Of a DNA stretch of 64,000 bases, positions 44,752 through 53,771 are shown one piece after another. Each line of letters opens with the position of its first letter. The first letter of the stretch is position 1. The DNA is taken from assembly GCF_003086695.1 (NCBI RefSeq), contig NZ_CP025999.1, positions 2,335,680-2,399,679 on the forward strand, written 5' to 3'. Origin of the DNA: Stenotrophomonas sp. SAU14A_NAIMI4_8 (GTDB lineage: Bacteria; Pseudomonadota; Gammaproteobacteria; Xanthomonadales; Xanthomonadaceae). Under the pieces are notes generated by a model. The model worked only from the letters and a program-made list of their open reading frames with translations. It was not told the DNA's origin and did not search any database. The position numbers and the translations under genes were made by a program.

Positions 44752-45024
44752 ATACGCGACAGGACCTTTCCGGATTCGACTGCAACTTTTTGTATGGATC
44801 GATCCAGCCCCTCCCCCAAAACTGCACAGGTGCCTTAACGGCGCAGCGGAGCCGACGGTGGCCTGGACGGACACCTGCCGGGACGGGACGCGATCTCCGC
44901 TGCGCCACCCGGCAGGCAAGAACACCCGGATCACAGTGGCTTCACAGCCTTTTAGCGTGTGATGCGCGCTGACGCAGTGCGTACGGGTGTCTTCCTGAAG
45001 TTTTGAATCAACAGGAGTTCCGTC

Positions 45025-47370
45025 ATGAAAATCGCTGTTCGTCGTTCCCTCGCGCTGGCTGTGGCCAGTTCTCTCTCCCTGTGGGCCCCCGCATATGCCG
45101 GGACGCTCGATCCTGGCCAGTCCGATACCGTAGAGCCAGGCGACGTGAGCGAGTCGTGGTTTCTGCGCACCGCCAGGTTGACGGTCAATCCGGGCGGGCA
45201 GACCCAGGATATCTTTGCCGGATCTGCATCCACGTTGGTACTTGCAGGCGCAACGACGACCGGAAGCCTCACCAGAGGTGCTGTTGTTCTCAATAACAGC
45301 ACCGCCGACATCAGCGATTCAACCATCAGCAGCACGCTCGGACGAGCTCTTACCCTGTCCGACGACAACGTGGGTGGCGGGGGCAGGCCTGCCGCAACAG
45401 CCACCGTTCGCCGGAGTGATCTGGTGGGATTGGGGGTGGGCGCCAGCGTGACCACTACCCAAGCCGGTCAAAGAGCGACTCTCGTGCTGGACGCAACGCG
45501 CGTCGAGGCGCTGTCCAACATCAGCGCAGCTCCTGCTCTTGGCGGTAACGGGCTGCTGTTGATCGGGACCGCCGATGTCTCCATTCAGAACGGCAGCAAC
45601 GTCATAGGCGCACAGAACGGCATCTTTGCGATTGATACCGATGTCGATGGTGCATCCAACGTCATCATCGACAATGCACGGGTGGAGGGCCGCTCCGCTG
45701 CGGCCATCCACGTTGCGCCCTCGCGTGCACCGACGGAGCCGAGGACCAGCGTGAACTTCACGGTCCAGAACAATGGCGAGCTCGTCGGTGGAGACGGCAA
45801 CCTGCTGTTCGTTGAGGCGCCCGATGCCACGGTCGGCCTGGATGTCGATGACTCGCGTCTTACCGGAAACATCGTCAACACGGCTGGAAGCACGCTGGAC
45901 GTCAATCTCTCCAACAACGCCAGCATCACCGGTGCGATGACCAATGTCACCAGCCTCGCATTGGATTCTGCTACCTGGAACGTGACTGGCAACTCCTCGG
46001 TTGGCACGCTCGACCTTGGCAACGGCACCGTTTCGCTGGGCAACGGCTCCGCCTTCAACACCGTCACCGTGGCCGGTAACTTCACCGGCGCTGACGGAAC
46101 GATCGTGTTCAACACGGTGCTGGCCGGCGATAGCTCGGCTTCGGACAAGCTGGTCATCGGCGGCGACACCAGCGGCACCGCCAATGTGCGCGTAAACAAC
46201 GTCGGTGGTGCCGGCGCGCAGACCAGCCAGGGCATCGAGCTGATCTCGGTCGGCGGCGCCTCCAACGGCCAGTTCAATCTGGCAGGTCGTGCGGTGGGCG
46301 GTCAGTACGAGTACTTCCTGTTCAAGGGCACTGGCGCCGATGGCAACTGGTACCTGCGCTCGCAGCTGCCGACCCAGCCGGACCCCTGCGATACCGACCC
46401 GACGCTGCCCGAGTGCAACCCGGTGCTGCCGGGCCCGGATCCGGATCCGGTACTGCGCCCCGAACCCGGCGCCTACCTGGCCAACCTGCAGGCCGCGCAG
46501 AGCATGTTCCGCATCGGCTACCACGACCGTCATGACGGCCAGAATGCCGGCCGTGCCTGGGCGCGCGTGGATGGCTCGCGCAGCGGCTTCGATGCGATCA
46601 GCCGCCAGCTCGACATCCGTGGCAACAGCCAAGCGTTGACCGTCGGCGCCGACCTGTGGCGTCACGATTCGGGCAGCAGCGTTGGCGTGATGCTGTCCAC
46701 AGGCAATGCCAGCAGCACCTCCACCAATGAACTGACCGGCTATTACGCCCGCGGCAAGGTGAAGGGCGAAGCGCTGGGCGTGTACGGCACGTGGCGCGGC
46801 GGCAACGGCGGCGATCCGTATGTCGGCTTCTACGTGGATGGCTCGGTGCAGCGTGCCCAGTTCCGCAACCGCGTGGAAGGCATCGGCCTGGCCGATGAGC
46901 GCTACGACAGCCGTGCCTGGCAGGGTGCGGTGGAAGGCGGCTACGCCTTCCGCGTGGGCGGCGCGAGCAACGGCGGCATTTACCTGGAACCGCAACTGCA
47001 GGTCGGCTACAGCCGCTGGGATGATTATCGCCATACCGAAACCAACGGCACGGTGGTCGGTGCCGAAAACGCCGATGGCCTGTTCGGGCGTGCGGGCGTG
47101 CGTCTGTCTGGCGTGACCCGCTGGGGCAATGGTGCGGTGGATGTGCAGCCCTATGTGGCCGCCAACTGGCTGCATACCCGCAGCGAATCGCAGATCCGCA
47201 TGGATGATGAGGTGGTGGATGCGCGCATTCCGCGCAATCGCGGCGAGTTCAGTGCCGGCGCGTCGTTGAAGTTTGCCAACGGCGTGGGCGCGTGGGGTGG
47301 GCTGTCGCTGCAGAAGGCGAGCGGCTTCCACCAGACGAGTGCGCAGGTGGGTGTGAGTTATAGCTGGTAA
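45025..47370 (+). CDS. classical (type Va) autotransporter
   Basis: A 781-residue protein with a cleavable signal peptide ending PAYAG. The passenger, about residues 26-490, is Gly/Ser/Thr/Asn-rich with repeating short beta strands (for example GSTLDVNLSNNASITG), consistent with a right-handed beta helix of the pertactin kind; no protease motif is visible. A proline-rich hinge (PGPDPDPVLRPEPG) leads into a C-terminal beta-barrel of about 280 residues (typical SRWDDYRHTE and last strand QVGVSYSW). It has a good ribosome site. Likely a surface adhesin or matrix protein. Its promoter does not contain the adhesin-type box found elsewhere in the window. Confidence 0.93.
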   Translation: MKIAVRRSLALAVASSLSLWAPAYAGTLDPGQSDTVEPGDVSESWFLRTARLTVNPGGQTQDIFAGSASTLVLAGATTTGSLTRGAVVLNNSTADISDSTISSTLGRALTLSDDNVGGGGRPAATATVRRSDLVGLGVGASVTTTQAGQRATLVLDATRVEALSNISAAPALGGNGLLLIGTADVSIQNGSNVIGAQNGIFAIDTDVDGASNVIIDNARVEGRSAAAIHVAPSRAPTEPRTSVNFTVQNNGELVGGDGNLLFVEAPDATVGLDVDDSRLTGNIVNTAGSTLDVNLSNNASITGAMTNVTSLALDSATWNVTGNSSVGTLDLGNGTVSLGNGSAFNTVTVAGNFTGADGTIVFNTVLAGDSSASDKLVIGGDTSGTANVRVNNVGGAGAQTSQGIELISVGGASNGQFNLAGRAVGGQYEYFLFKGTGADGNWYLRSQLPTQPDPCDTDPTLPECNPVLPGPDPDPVLRPEPGAYLANLQAAQSMFRIGYHDRHDGQNAGRAWARVDGSRSGFDAISRQLDIRGNSQALTVGADLWRHDSGSSVGVMLSTGNASSTSTNELTGYYARGKVKGEALGVYGTWRGGNGGDPYVGFYVDGSVQRAQFRNRVEGIGLADERYDSRAWQGAVEGGYAFRVGGASNGGIYLEPQLQVGYSRWDDYRHTETNGTVVGAENADGLFGRAGVRLSGVTRWGNGAVDVQPYVAANWLHTRSESQIRMDDEVVDARIPRNRGEFSAGASLKFANGVGAWGGLSLQKASGFHQTSAQVGVSYSW

Positions 47371-47453
47371 AGCGGCGTGCTGGTGGAGCCGGGCGAATCC
47401 CGGCTCCACAACGTCTCAGACCACATGGAGCCTTGTTCGACAACCGTTGGCCC

Positions 47454-47579
47454 GTAGAGTCGAGCTTGCTCGAATGGCTTTTCGCGGGCAACCGGGCCAT
47501 GCCCGGCTGCGCGGCACCCCGTGGTAGAGCCGAGCCATGCTCGGCTGGTTTTGAAGCAGTCGAGCAAGCTCGACTCTAC
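47454..47579. repeat. mixed SMAG cluster
   Basis: A standard arm at 47454, a short degenerate pair (CCGGGCATGCCCGG-like), a variant arm GTAGAGCCGAGCCATGCTCG at 47524 and a mirrored standard arm ending at 47579. The variant has compensatory changes on both sides of its stem. The following 250 nt (47580-47829) hold no supported feature. Confidence 0.85.
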
Positions 47580-47829
47580 AAAAGCGTGGTCGGCGGCGTC
47601 GCTTCTGGCGTGGGAATTACTGCTTGGGGAACGAAAGCCGTCTCAGCCTCCACGCAACGCACCGCACGGGCCGGCCTACATGTGCCTTATTGTGACGCTT
47701 CCACCCCGCTGCGTCTCAACCACGCTTGACCGCCTGCGCTTCATCCAGGCAACACCACGCAAACCCATGGCAATGCCCATCAGAACCTGCGCACGATGCC
47801 CCCGCAGCGGATACACCGCTGCCGGGTGT

Positions 47830-47932
47830 GGAACCCCGAAATGAACTACACGAGCTGCCTGCCGTAACTACGGCGGGCGGTGCGCGGCGGCCTTATGGCC
47901 CTCGGCCTTTCGTGTAGCTCAGCCGAAGTTCC
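47830..47932. ncRNA. possible structured RNA or cloverleaf inverted repeat
   Basis: Nested helices: GGAAC (47830-47834) with GTTCC (47928-47932), CTACACGA (47846-47853) with TCGTGTAG (47910-47917), an internal 8-bp hairpin (47857-47864 with 47871-47878, one G.T pair) and a second hairpin GGCC-TTAT-GGCC (47889-47900). Together they make a four-helix, cloverleaf-like fold. It ends 55 nt before the small gene at 47987. No known riboswitch class comes to mind; it could also be a mobile DNA palindrome. Confidence 0.4.
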
Positions 47933-47986
47933 AACCCCGCATCGCCCGCCACCTTACCGGTGGCCTGTCCTGCCAGGAGCCATCAC

Positions 47987-48235
47987 ATGTCACCGCAACC
48001 GCCTGTCCTGACCCCGGAAGTGGAATCCCTGCTGTCCCGTATCGACCACGCCCTCAGTTCGGCCGAGGGCATGGCCTTGATGATCAGCGACAACGAACCG
48101 GCCGACCCCACCGCGCACACGCGGCCGGGCTACAACGTGCAGAAGATCAGCGTGGCGATGATGGCGCTCAGCCAGCATGGCCGCCGGCTGCTGAACGAGC
48201 TGCGCCAGCAGTACCTGAAGGTCACCCTGCATTGA
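47987..48235 (+). CDS. small hypothetical protein
   Basis: An 82-residue protein from ATG 47987 with AGGAG eight bases upstream. It has no signal peptide. The N-terminal half is acidic and helical (LTPEVESLLSRIDHALSSAEGMAL), the C-terminal half basic (QHGRRLLNELRQQYLKV). I do not recognise a family with confidence. It follows the structured element at 47830-47932 and converges on the SnoaL-like gene, 24 nt from its stop. Confidence 0.65.
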   Translation: MSPQPPVLTPEVESLLSRIDHALSSAEGMALMISDNEPADPTAHTRPGYNVQKISVAMMALSQHGRRLLNELRQQYLKVTLH

Positions 48236-48259
48236 ACCGCTGGGCAACCGGATCCGTCC

Positions 48260-48661
48260 TCAGCCGCCTACCGCCGCGATCCAGTGCGGCAGGTTGTAGT
48301 AGTTGGTGATGCGCGCCACCTTGCCATCACGAATCTCGAAGAAGGCGCCGGCCGGCAGCACGTGGGCCTGGCCGGTGGCTTCGGGCAGGCCTTCGTCGGT
48401 GGCCAGGTACTGGCCGTTCACGGTGAACTCGGCCGCCCCGCGGGTACCGTCGGCATTGCCGAACACCACGATATCGGTCAACTGCTCACGGTAGGAGCGG
48501 GCCATCTTCCGGCAGAACGCACGGAACGCGTCCTTGCCCACCTCGCGGCCACCCTGGTTGATGTCGTGCACCACATCGTCGGTCACCTGGGCCACGAAGG
48601 CCTCGATATCCCCGCTGTTGAAGGCGGCATAGTAAGCATGGATGACGTCGGTGGCGCTCAT
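48260..48661 (-). CDS. SnoaL-like (NTF2 fold) protein
   Basis: A 133-residue cytoplasmic protein of the ketosteroid-isomerase/SnoaL superfamily. The pattern IHAYYAAFNSGDIEAFVAQVTDDVVHDINQGG at the N-terminus and FFEIRDGKVARITNYYNLPHW at the C-terminus are characteristic. Members bind or isomerise small hydrophobic molecules; the substrate is unknown. Start ATG 48661 has GGA upstream. Divergent from the GNAT gene, with a 75-nt gap that must carry both promoters. Confidence 0.85.
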   Translation of the reverse strand: MSATDVIHAYYAAFNSGDIEAFVAQVTDDVVHDINQGGREVGKDAFRAFCRKMARSYREQLTDIVVFGNADGTRGAAEFTVNGQYLATDEGLPEATGQAHVLPAGAFFEIRDGKVARITNYYNLPHWIAAVGG

Positions 48662-48736
48662 GGGGGTGTCCTGAGGGTGGGCGGGCTGCGGAGCATAGCC
48701 TATACTCACCCCCAGTATCCATGGGCTTGAGCGATC

Positions 48737-49327
48737 GTGCGCATCACCACGCTGCAGGGGGCCGCCGCCGCCCCGTATCTGGACGACCTGGCGCGCCTGC
48801 GCATCGGCGTCTTCCGCGACTTCCCCTACCTGTACGAAGGCGACCTGGGCTACGAGCGCGACTACGTGGCCACCTACGCCGCCGCCCCCGGCAGCATCAT
48901 CGTGCTGGCCCAGGACGGCGACACCGTGGTGGGCGCGTCCACTGCCCTGCCCCTGTGCGAAGAAACCGCAGAATTCCAGGCGCCCTTCCTCAGCGGCCCA
49001 TGGGACCCGCAGCGCATCTTCTACTTCGGCGAATCGGTGCTGCTGCCGGCCTACCGCGGCCAGGGACTGGGCGTGCGTTTCTTCGAAGCACGCGAAGCGC
49101 ATGCGCGCCAGGCCGGCGGTTTCGACATCTGCTGCTTCAGCGCCGTGCAGCGCCCATTGGACCACCCCGCCCGCCCGCGCGACTACGTTCCGCTGGACAC
49201 GTTCTGGCACAAGCGCGGCTATGTGCACCACCCGGAACTGCACACCACCTTCCGCTGGCGCGACGCGGGCGAAGACCACCCAAGCGCCAAGCCGATGTCG
49301 TTCTGGCTGAAGGAGCTGCGCGCATGA
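48737..49327 (+). CDS. GNAT-family acetyltransferase
   Basis: A 196-residue N-acetyltransferase starting at GTG 48737. The acetyl-CoA binding motif is ESVLLPAYRGQGLGVRFFEAREAHAR (about residues 96-121), with the expected strand before it. Its stop overlaps the start of the carbon-nitrogen hydrolase gene (ATGA). Fused GNAT/carbon-nitrogen hydrolase proteins are known in other bacteria (YhcX of Bacillus subtilis), so the two products probably act on the same substrate. Confidence 0.9.
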   Translation: MRITTLQGAAAAPYLDDLARLRIGVFRDFPYLYEGDLGYERDYVATYAAAPGSIIVLAQDGDTVVGASTALPLCEETAEFQAPFLSGPWDPQRIFYFGESVLLPAYRGQGLGVRFFEAREAHARQAGGFDICCFSAVQRPLDHPARPRDYVPLDTFWHKRGYVHHPELHTTFRWRDAGEDHPSAKPMSFWLKELRA

Positions 49328-50211
49328 TCCGCTTCGCCGCCAGCCAGTACGCCATCGAGCTGATTGAACAGTGGGACGACTACGCCGCCCATCTGGATGC
49401 ACACGTGGCCGAAGCTGCCGCCGCCGGCGCGCAGCTGGTGCTGCTGCCCGAGTACGCGGCCATGACTCTGACCGGTCAGCTGCCCGCCGCGCAGCGCAGC
49501 GATCTGGCCGCATCGATCGCCGGCATGCAGGCACTGCTGCCGCGCTGGCAGGCACTGTGCGAACAGATCGCGCGGCGCCACCAGATCTGGTTCTGCCCCG
49601 GCTCGGCACCCGTACTGGACGATGATGGGTGCTATCGCAACCGCGCCTTCCTGTGCGGCCCGGACGGTCTGCTGGGCCACCAGGACAAGCAGATCATGAC
49701 CCGCTTCGAGCGCGAGGAATGGAATATCGCCGGTGGTCGCGAGGGGCTGCGTGTGTTCGAAACGCCCCTCGGCACCTTGGCCATCCTGATCTGCTACGAC
49801 ACCGAATTCCCGATGCTGGCGCGGCGGTTGGCCGAAGCCGGCGTGGACCTGCTGCTGGCACCCAGTTGCACCGACACCGAAGCCGGTTACCACCGCGTGC
49901 GCATCGGTTCGCAGGCGCGAGCGCTGGAAAACCAGATGCCGGTACTGGTATCGGCCACCGCCGGCCGGGCACCGTGGAGCCCCTCGGTAGACGTTAACTT
50001 CGGCCGCGCCGCGCTGTACGTACCGGCGGACCGGGGCATGCCGGCCAATGGCGTGCTGTGCGAAAGCGAAGCGGTGTTCACCGAACAGAGCCTCTGGGTG
50101 ATCGGGCAGATTGATGCGAAATCCGTGGCCGCCGTGCGCCGCGAAGGCCAGGTCGCCCTGTACCGCGACTGGCCGGAGCAGCTCAACATACACGTGCACC
50201 CCGCCCCGTAG
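49324..50211 (+). CDS. carbon-nitrogen hydrolase (nitrilase superfamily)
   Basis: A 295-residue amidase-type enzyme with the full catalytic triad: Glu43 (LLPEYA), Lys122 (GHQDKQIMTRFE) and Cys157 (ILICYDTEFP). The fold and length match the nitrilase superfamily branch that occurs with GNAT domains. The substrate is an unknown amide or amine conjugate. It is translated together with the preceding acetyltransferase. Its TAG stop (50209-50211) is part of the SMAG head that follows. Confidence 0.92.
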   Translation: MIRFAASQYAIELIEQWDDYAAHLDAHVAEAAAAGAQLVLLPEYAAMTLTGQLPAAQRSDLAASIAGMQALLPRWQALCEQIARRHQIWFCPGSAPVLDDDGCYRNRAFLCGPDGLLGHQDKQIMTRFEREEWNIAGGREGLRVFETPLGTLAILICYDTEFPMLARRLAEAGVDLLLAPSCTDTEAGYHRVRIGSQARALENQMPVLVSATAGRAPWSPSVDVNFGRAALYVPADRGMPANGVLCESEAVFTEQSLWVIGQIDAKSVAAVRREGQVALYRDWPEQLNIHVHPAP

Positions 50212-50361
50212 AGTCGAGCTTGCTCGACTGCTCCGGTAGAGTCGAGCTTGCTCGACTGCCGCTATCTGTAGAGCCGAGCCATGCTCGGCTGAAGAGCAAA
50301 TGCAGTCGAGCAAGCTCGACTCTACGCAAAGGCAAGAACAGTCGAGCAAGCTCGACTCTAC
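50208..50361. repeat. SMAG cluster supplying stops to two convergent genes
   Basis: Direct arms at 50208 and 50237, a variant arm pair (GTAGAGCCGAGCCATGCTCG) near 50270 and two mirrored arms ending at 50325 and 50361. The outermost GTAG on each strand is the stop context of a gene: the hydrolase on the plus strand and the Sel1-like gene on the minus strand. The entire gap between the two genes is thus repeat sequence. Confidence 0.93.
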
Positions 50362-52352
50362 AGAACCCCGTCGCTTACGCGCTCCAGTGCCTGTCGGTAG
50401 CGTCGGCTGCCAAACAGGCCGCGCTGCAGGTCAGCCCGCAGCGCCAGCACGTCATCGTCTTCCGGCTGCTGCGCGCACGCGCGCTCGACCCACACTACCG
50501 CGCGATCAAACTCACTATCGCTACGTGAGGCGTAGTACTGCGCCAGCATCCAGGCCGCCCGTGTCCAATCGTGGTCTGCCCAGAAACCCAGCGTCTCCAG
50601 CAGACGCGGCAGGCGGCCTTCGGCAGGCACCTGCGTGCGCAGGTAATAGCCCACCCCGGCCACGCAGCTGCGCACGCGGCGCTGCATGCGCTCACCCCAC
50701 CCCGCCTCCGTCGCCGCCAGTTCCAGGCAGCGCAACTCGCAGGCGTTGGACAGGTGCACCAGCGCGCCAACGTCGATGCCGGCAATGCCGCCCTCCTCCA
50801 GACCCCGGTCGTAGATCAGGCTGAGGTTGTAAAGCGCGCGCCCACTGTCCTGCGCGGCAGCACGGCTGTACCACTGAATGGCCAGCGCCGGGTCGTACGC
50901 CGGCGCATGCTCAAAATAGTGGTACCCCAGCGCTGCCTGCATTTCCGGGAAGCCCAGCTCCGCGCCTACCTGCGCCATATGCAGCAGCGCGCCGTGCTGC
51001 TCGGCATCGTCGAAGGTGTAATACACGTCGTTGAACGGGCAGTCCGCGCCCGGCTCAGGCACAGCCATCAGCACGCCCGCCTGCCGGTACGCGGCCTCGG
51101 CCTGCGCCGTATCACGCAGAGCTCCGCACCAGCCGGTGTCCAGCAGCACGCCGTGCAACACCGCTGCCCACGCGGACGTGCGCCACTGCCGGGCCACCAC
51201 CGGCGCCAGCCAGTCGCCCATGCCGGTCGCGGCGGCCGAGTGCAGCATGCGCATCAACTGATGATCGTCAAACCCACGCGGAACACTGGGGTCGGCTGCC
51301 GCAGCGTAGTGCGCTGCCGCCACCTCTGTGTTGTCCACCCGCGCGGCCAGTTCGGCCAACTGCAGATGGATGCCGGTACGCTCCAGCGCCGACTGCGGCT
51401 GCGCCAACAGCGCCATGCCCCGGGCAAAGGCCTGCTGCACGGCGCCGCGATCGTCGGTGTCGATGCTGTCCACGTCAATGGCATCCAGCCAGGCGATCAT
51501 CCGCAGCTGGTTGCGTTGCGATGCATCCAGACCCTCAGCCAATGGACCGTCGGCCAAGGCAAGGATCTCCTCATGGCTGCCGCCCCATCGAGGTGTGCGC
51601 AGACGCGCATAGGTATCCAGCAGCGGCAGGCCATGCCCTGCGGCCTGAAGTCCCATCTGCAACCAGGCCAGTGTGACCTCGCGCGATGCGTCCTCTCCAT
51701 CGTCGATAACCTCGCCGTCCGCATCAAACTCCGGCGGCCGAGGAATGGCGGCTGCCCACGCGCTGGGCATCTGCGCCGGCAAGGCAGGCAAGCGAGGCGC
51801 GTCGGCCATCCACGCATCCAGCAGCGACTGCATGTCGCGCCATGGGCCAGCGCCGTCGGCCGGGTGAAAACCATCGTGCATCCAGTCGCTCATCCACACC
51901 GGAACACCCAGCGCTGCCACGCTGCGCATCAGCTGGTGCAGCAGCGGCCAGCACAGCGGCCCGCGATCGGCCAGGGCGACGGCATGCACGAACAACGCGG
52001 TCTGCGCGGCCTGCACCGTGGACCATGCGCCCTCGCCCACCGCAGACGACCAGCCCGAGCCGCGCGCATCCACCGCGATGCGGTCCCAGACCAGCGCAGC
52101 CAGCAGCGACGGTTCATCGGCCTGCGGCGATTGCTGTTGCCACACCGTCAGCGCCTGCCAGAGAGCGTTGATCGGCTGCAACGGCGGCGGTACAAGCACG
52201 GCCAGCGCGTGCGCGCCACCTTCAGCGTCCTGCCTGGCAAGCAGATCTGGCAACGCGGCTTGGACGTTTGCGAAGCGCTGGGCGAGCAGGTCATCCCAGA
52301 GTGCGGGCGCGGCAAGGCGCCGCGGCGGTTCAGCGGAAAGCGGAGAGTTCAT
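50358..52352 (-). CDS. large soluble protein with Sel1-like repeats
   Basis: A 664-residue protein without signal peptide or membrane segments. The C-terminal half has Sel1/TPR-like helical repeats (for example QAALGYHYFEHAPAYDPALAIQWYSRAAAQDSGRALYNLSLIYDRG). The N-terminal 300 residues are Trp- and Ala-rich and not recognised. Such repeats mediate protein-protein contacts, so a scaffold role is likely. The gene stands alone with a SMAG cluster at each end, and its TAG stop (50360-50358) is inside the repeat. Confidence 0.8.
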   Translation of the reverse strand: MNSPLSAEPPRRLAAPALWDDLLAQRFANVQAALPDLLARQDAEGGAHALAVLVPPPLQPINALWQALTVWQQQSPQADEPSLLAALVWDRIAVDARGSGWSSAVGEGAWSTVQAAQTALFVHAVALADRGPLCWPLLHQLMRSVAALGVPVWMSDWMHDGFHPADGAGPWRDMQSLLDAWMADAPRLPALPAQMPSAWAAAIPRPPEFDADGEVIDDGEDASREVTLAWLQMGLQAAGHGLPLLDTYARLRTPRWGGSHEEILALADGPLAEGLDASQRNQLRMIAWLDAIDVDSIDTDDRGAVQQAFARGMALLAQPQSALERTGIHLQLAELAARVDNTEVAAAHYAAAADPSVPRGFDDHQLMRMLHSAAATGMGDWLAPVVARQWRTSAWAAVLHGVLLDTGWCGALRDTAQAEAAYRQAGVLMAVPEPGADCPFNDVYYTFDDAEQHGALLHMAQVGAELGFPEMQAALGYHYFEHAPAYDPALAIQWYSRAAAQDSGRALYNLSLIYDRGLEEGGIAGIDVGALVHLSNACELRCLELAATEAGWGERMQRRVRSCVAGVGYYLRTQVPAEGRLPRLLETLGFWADHDWTRAAWMLAQYYASRSDSEFDRAVVWVERACAQQPEDDDVLALRADLQRGLFGSRRYRQALERVSDGVL

Positions 52353-52417
52353 TGGAATTCAAGCAGAGCGACAGCACGGGTGGATTATAGCGCCGCCAGT
52401 CAGCGCCCCACGCGGCG

Positions 52418-52512
52418 GTAGAGTCGAGCTTGCTCGACTGCTTTTGCTCTTGCCATTGCGTAGAGCCGAGCCATGCTCGGCTGGAAGAGCAGTCGAGCAA
52501 GCTCGACTCTAC
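52418..52512. repeat. SMAG cluster fused to the thioredoxin-like stop
   Basis: A standard direct arm at 52418, a variant arm (GTAGAGCCGAGCCATGCTCG) and a mirrored standard arm ending at 52512. The terminal GTAG on the minus strand provides the TAG stop (52511-52509) of the thioredoxin-like gene. Confidence 0.92.
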
Positions 52513-52832
52513 GTCGGCAGCGCTGCCTGCAGCGTGGACAGATCCGCACTCTCCACCGGCCGCACCACCCGCGCCATCTCCTGGCCATCGCGCAACAACA
52601 CCACCGTTGGCCACAGCTTCACCGCAAAAGCGCGCCCCAGCGGCCGCCCCTTGCCATCCTCGATCTTCCAATGCGCCAGGTCGTGCGCATCCACAAACGC
52701 CTGCAACGCTGGTTGCGCGGCCTGGCAGTGACCACACCACGGCGCGCCGAACTCCAACAACAGCCAGCCCGCCTGCGCCTGCACATCGGCAGGCGCAGGT
52801 TCGGCAGCAAGATGGCTGCGCATGAACGGCAT
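52509..52832 (-). CDS. thioredoxin-like protein
   Basis: A 107-residue thioredoxin-fold protein. The redox motif is WCGHC (Cys33 and Cys36), preceded by LLEFGAP, and the cis-proline is in KLWPTVVLL. There is no signal peptide, so it acts in the cytoplasm. WCGHC instead of WCGPC is found in protein disulfide isomerase and in divergent bacterial thioredoxins and should make it more oxidising. It starts 3 nt after the stop of the host-attachment gene and is probably co-transcribed with it. Confidence 0.88.
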   Translation of the reverse strand: MPFMRSHLAAEPAPADVQAQAGWLLLEFGAPWCGHCQAAQPALQAFVDAHDLAHWKIEDGKGRPLGRAFAVKLWPTVVLLRDGQEMARVVRPVESADLSTLQAALPT

Positions 52833-52835
52833 GGC

Positions 52836-53252
52836 TCAGGCCGCAACGGCGCGCTGGATGTCTTCCAGCGGCGCGTTGGTGAAGTTCTTGGCGATGTCAT
52901 CCAGCAACCGCGCCTGGGTTTCCTTGTGCAGCAGCGGGCGAATGCGCCCCAGCGTGATCGGGTCGGCCACCAGGATCAGATGCGAGAACCGGTTGTTCAG
53001 CGCATCATCGTTCAACTGCTCGGCCACCTGCTTGGCAAAGGTCGCTTCATTCAACTGCGAGATCGACATGTCCTTCGGCACGGCGCCAGACGGCCCCTGT
53101 CCGGACACGCCCTGTTCGCTGATATCGGCCAGGCGCAGCTCACCTTCCTGCTTCAGGGTGATCTGGTGCTCGGTGCCAACGTTGGTGAATACACGTGCGG
53201 AACCACCATCGGTCACCACCACCAGGGTGCCTTCGGGAATGCGTCGGGTCAT
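52836..53252 (-). CDS. host-attachment (Host_attach/baeRF-like) family protein
   Basis: A 138-residue protein of the family annotated as required for attachment to host cells, structurally related to eRF1-like folds. Characteristic are the start GTLVVVTDGGSARVFTN, the central DALNNRFSHLILVADPITLGRIRPLLHKET and the end. ATG 53252 follows AAGGA. The annotation derives from plant-associated bacteria and the molecular function is uncertain; cytoplasmic by sequence. It is followed by the thioredoxin-like gene. Confidence 0.85.
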   Translation of the reverse strand: MTRRIPEGTLVVVTDGGSARVFTNVGTEHQITLKQEGELRLADISEQGVSGQGPSGAVPKDMSISQLNEATFAKQVAEQLNDDALNNRFSHLILVADPITLGRIRPLLHKETQARLLDDIAKNFTNAPLEDIQRAVAA

Positions 53253-53771
53253 GCGATGTTCCTTCTGGTTACGTTTCAGCTCCACCGTAGAAAAACGCAT
53301 GTGAGCGGCACGAGCACAGAGCGTTCAATCGTTGTCAGCATGAACAGGCGCGATGGAACACAGCGTCTGGTTCGGCCGTATTGTCGGCACGCTCACGTTG
53401 TAACCGTTATCATGAACGGATGATCGACACGACCCACTGCGTAATGGGCATTCCCGTTACGTGGAAAGCACTGCCGACCGGCGCTTCGCCTGCCGCAACC
53501 GCATCCGCCCCGAAATTCCACCGCCTGGCGCTGGATCCCGGCGGATGATGGTGCAGGCCTGATCCTACGCTTGCGCGGGTTTTAGCCGCGTCGTTTCTCT
53601 GTGTTTCGCGCCTTGGTCGAGCGAGCTCGACCCTGCTGCTGCGCGCTTTCTTGGCCGTTTGGCCTCCCGCCCCGATGCCCCTGCGCCAGTTGCGCCCGCA
53701 TCGCCGTTTCCGTTTTTCGGGACACACCACACCGTCTATTCCGCACTGCATTCACTAAACAAGGAGTCCCC
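53253..53771. other. long intergenic region before proP
   Basis: About 520 bases with no frame I would call a gene. It contains a lone TCGAGCGAGCTCGA palindrome near 53615 that resembles a decayed SMAG arm, AT-rich patches around 53330-53420 that may hold promoters, and the AAGGAG ribosome site at 53761-53766. The long leader of the transporter gene could be regulatory, but I see no strong hairpin. Confidence 0.5.

Noticed and set aside
44721..44972. 83-residue plus-strand frame upstream of the autotransporter
   Set aside because: No ribosome site, no family resemblance, and it overlaps the presumed promoters of the mannosidase and autotransporter.
53601..53771. 57-codon N-terminal extension of the ProP-like protein
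   Set aside because: The extension is Cys/Arg/Pro-rich and unlike any MHS transporter; ATG 53772 has a strong AAGGAG site.
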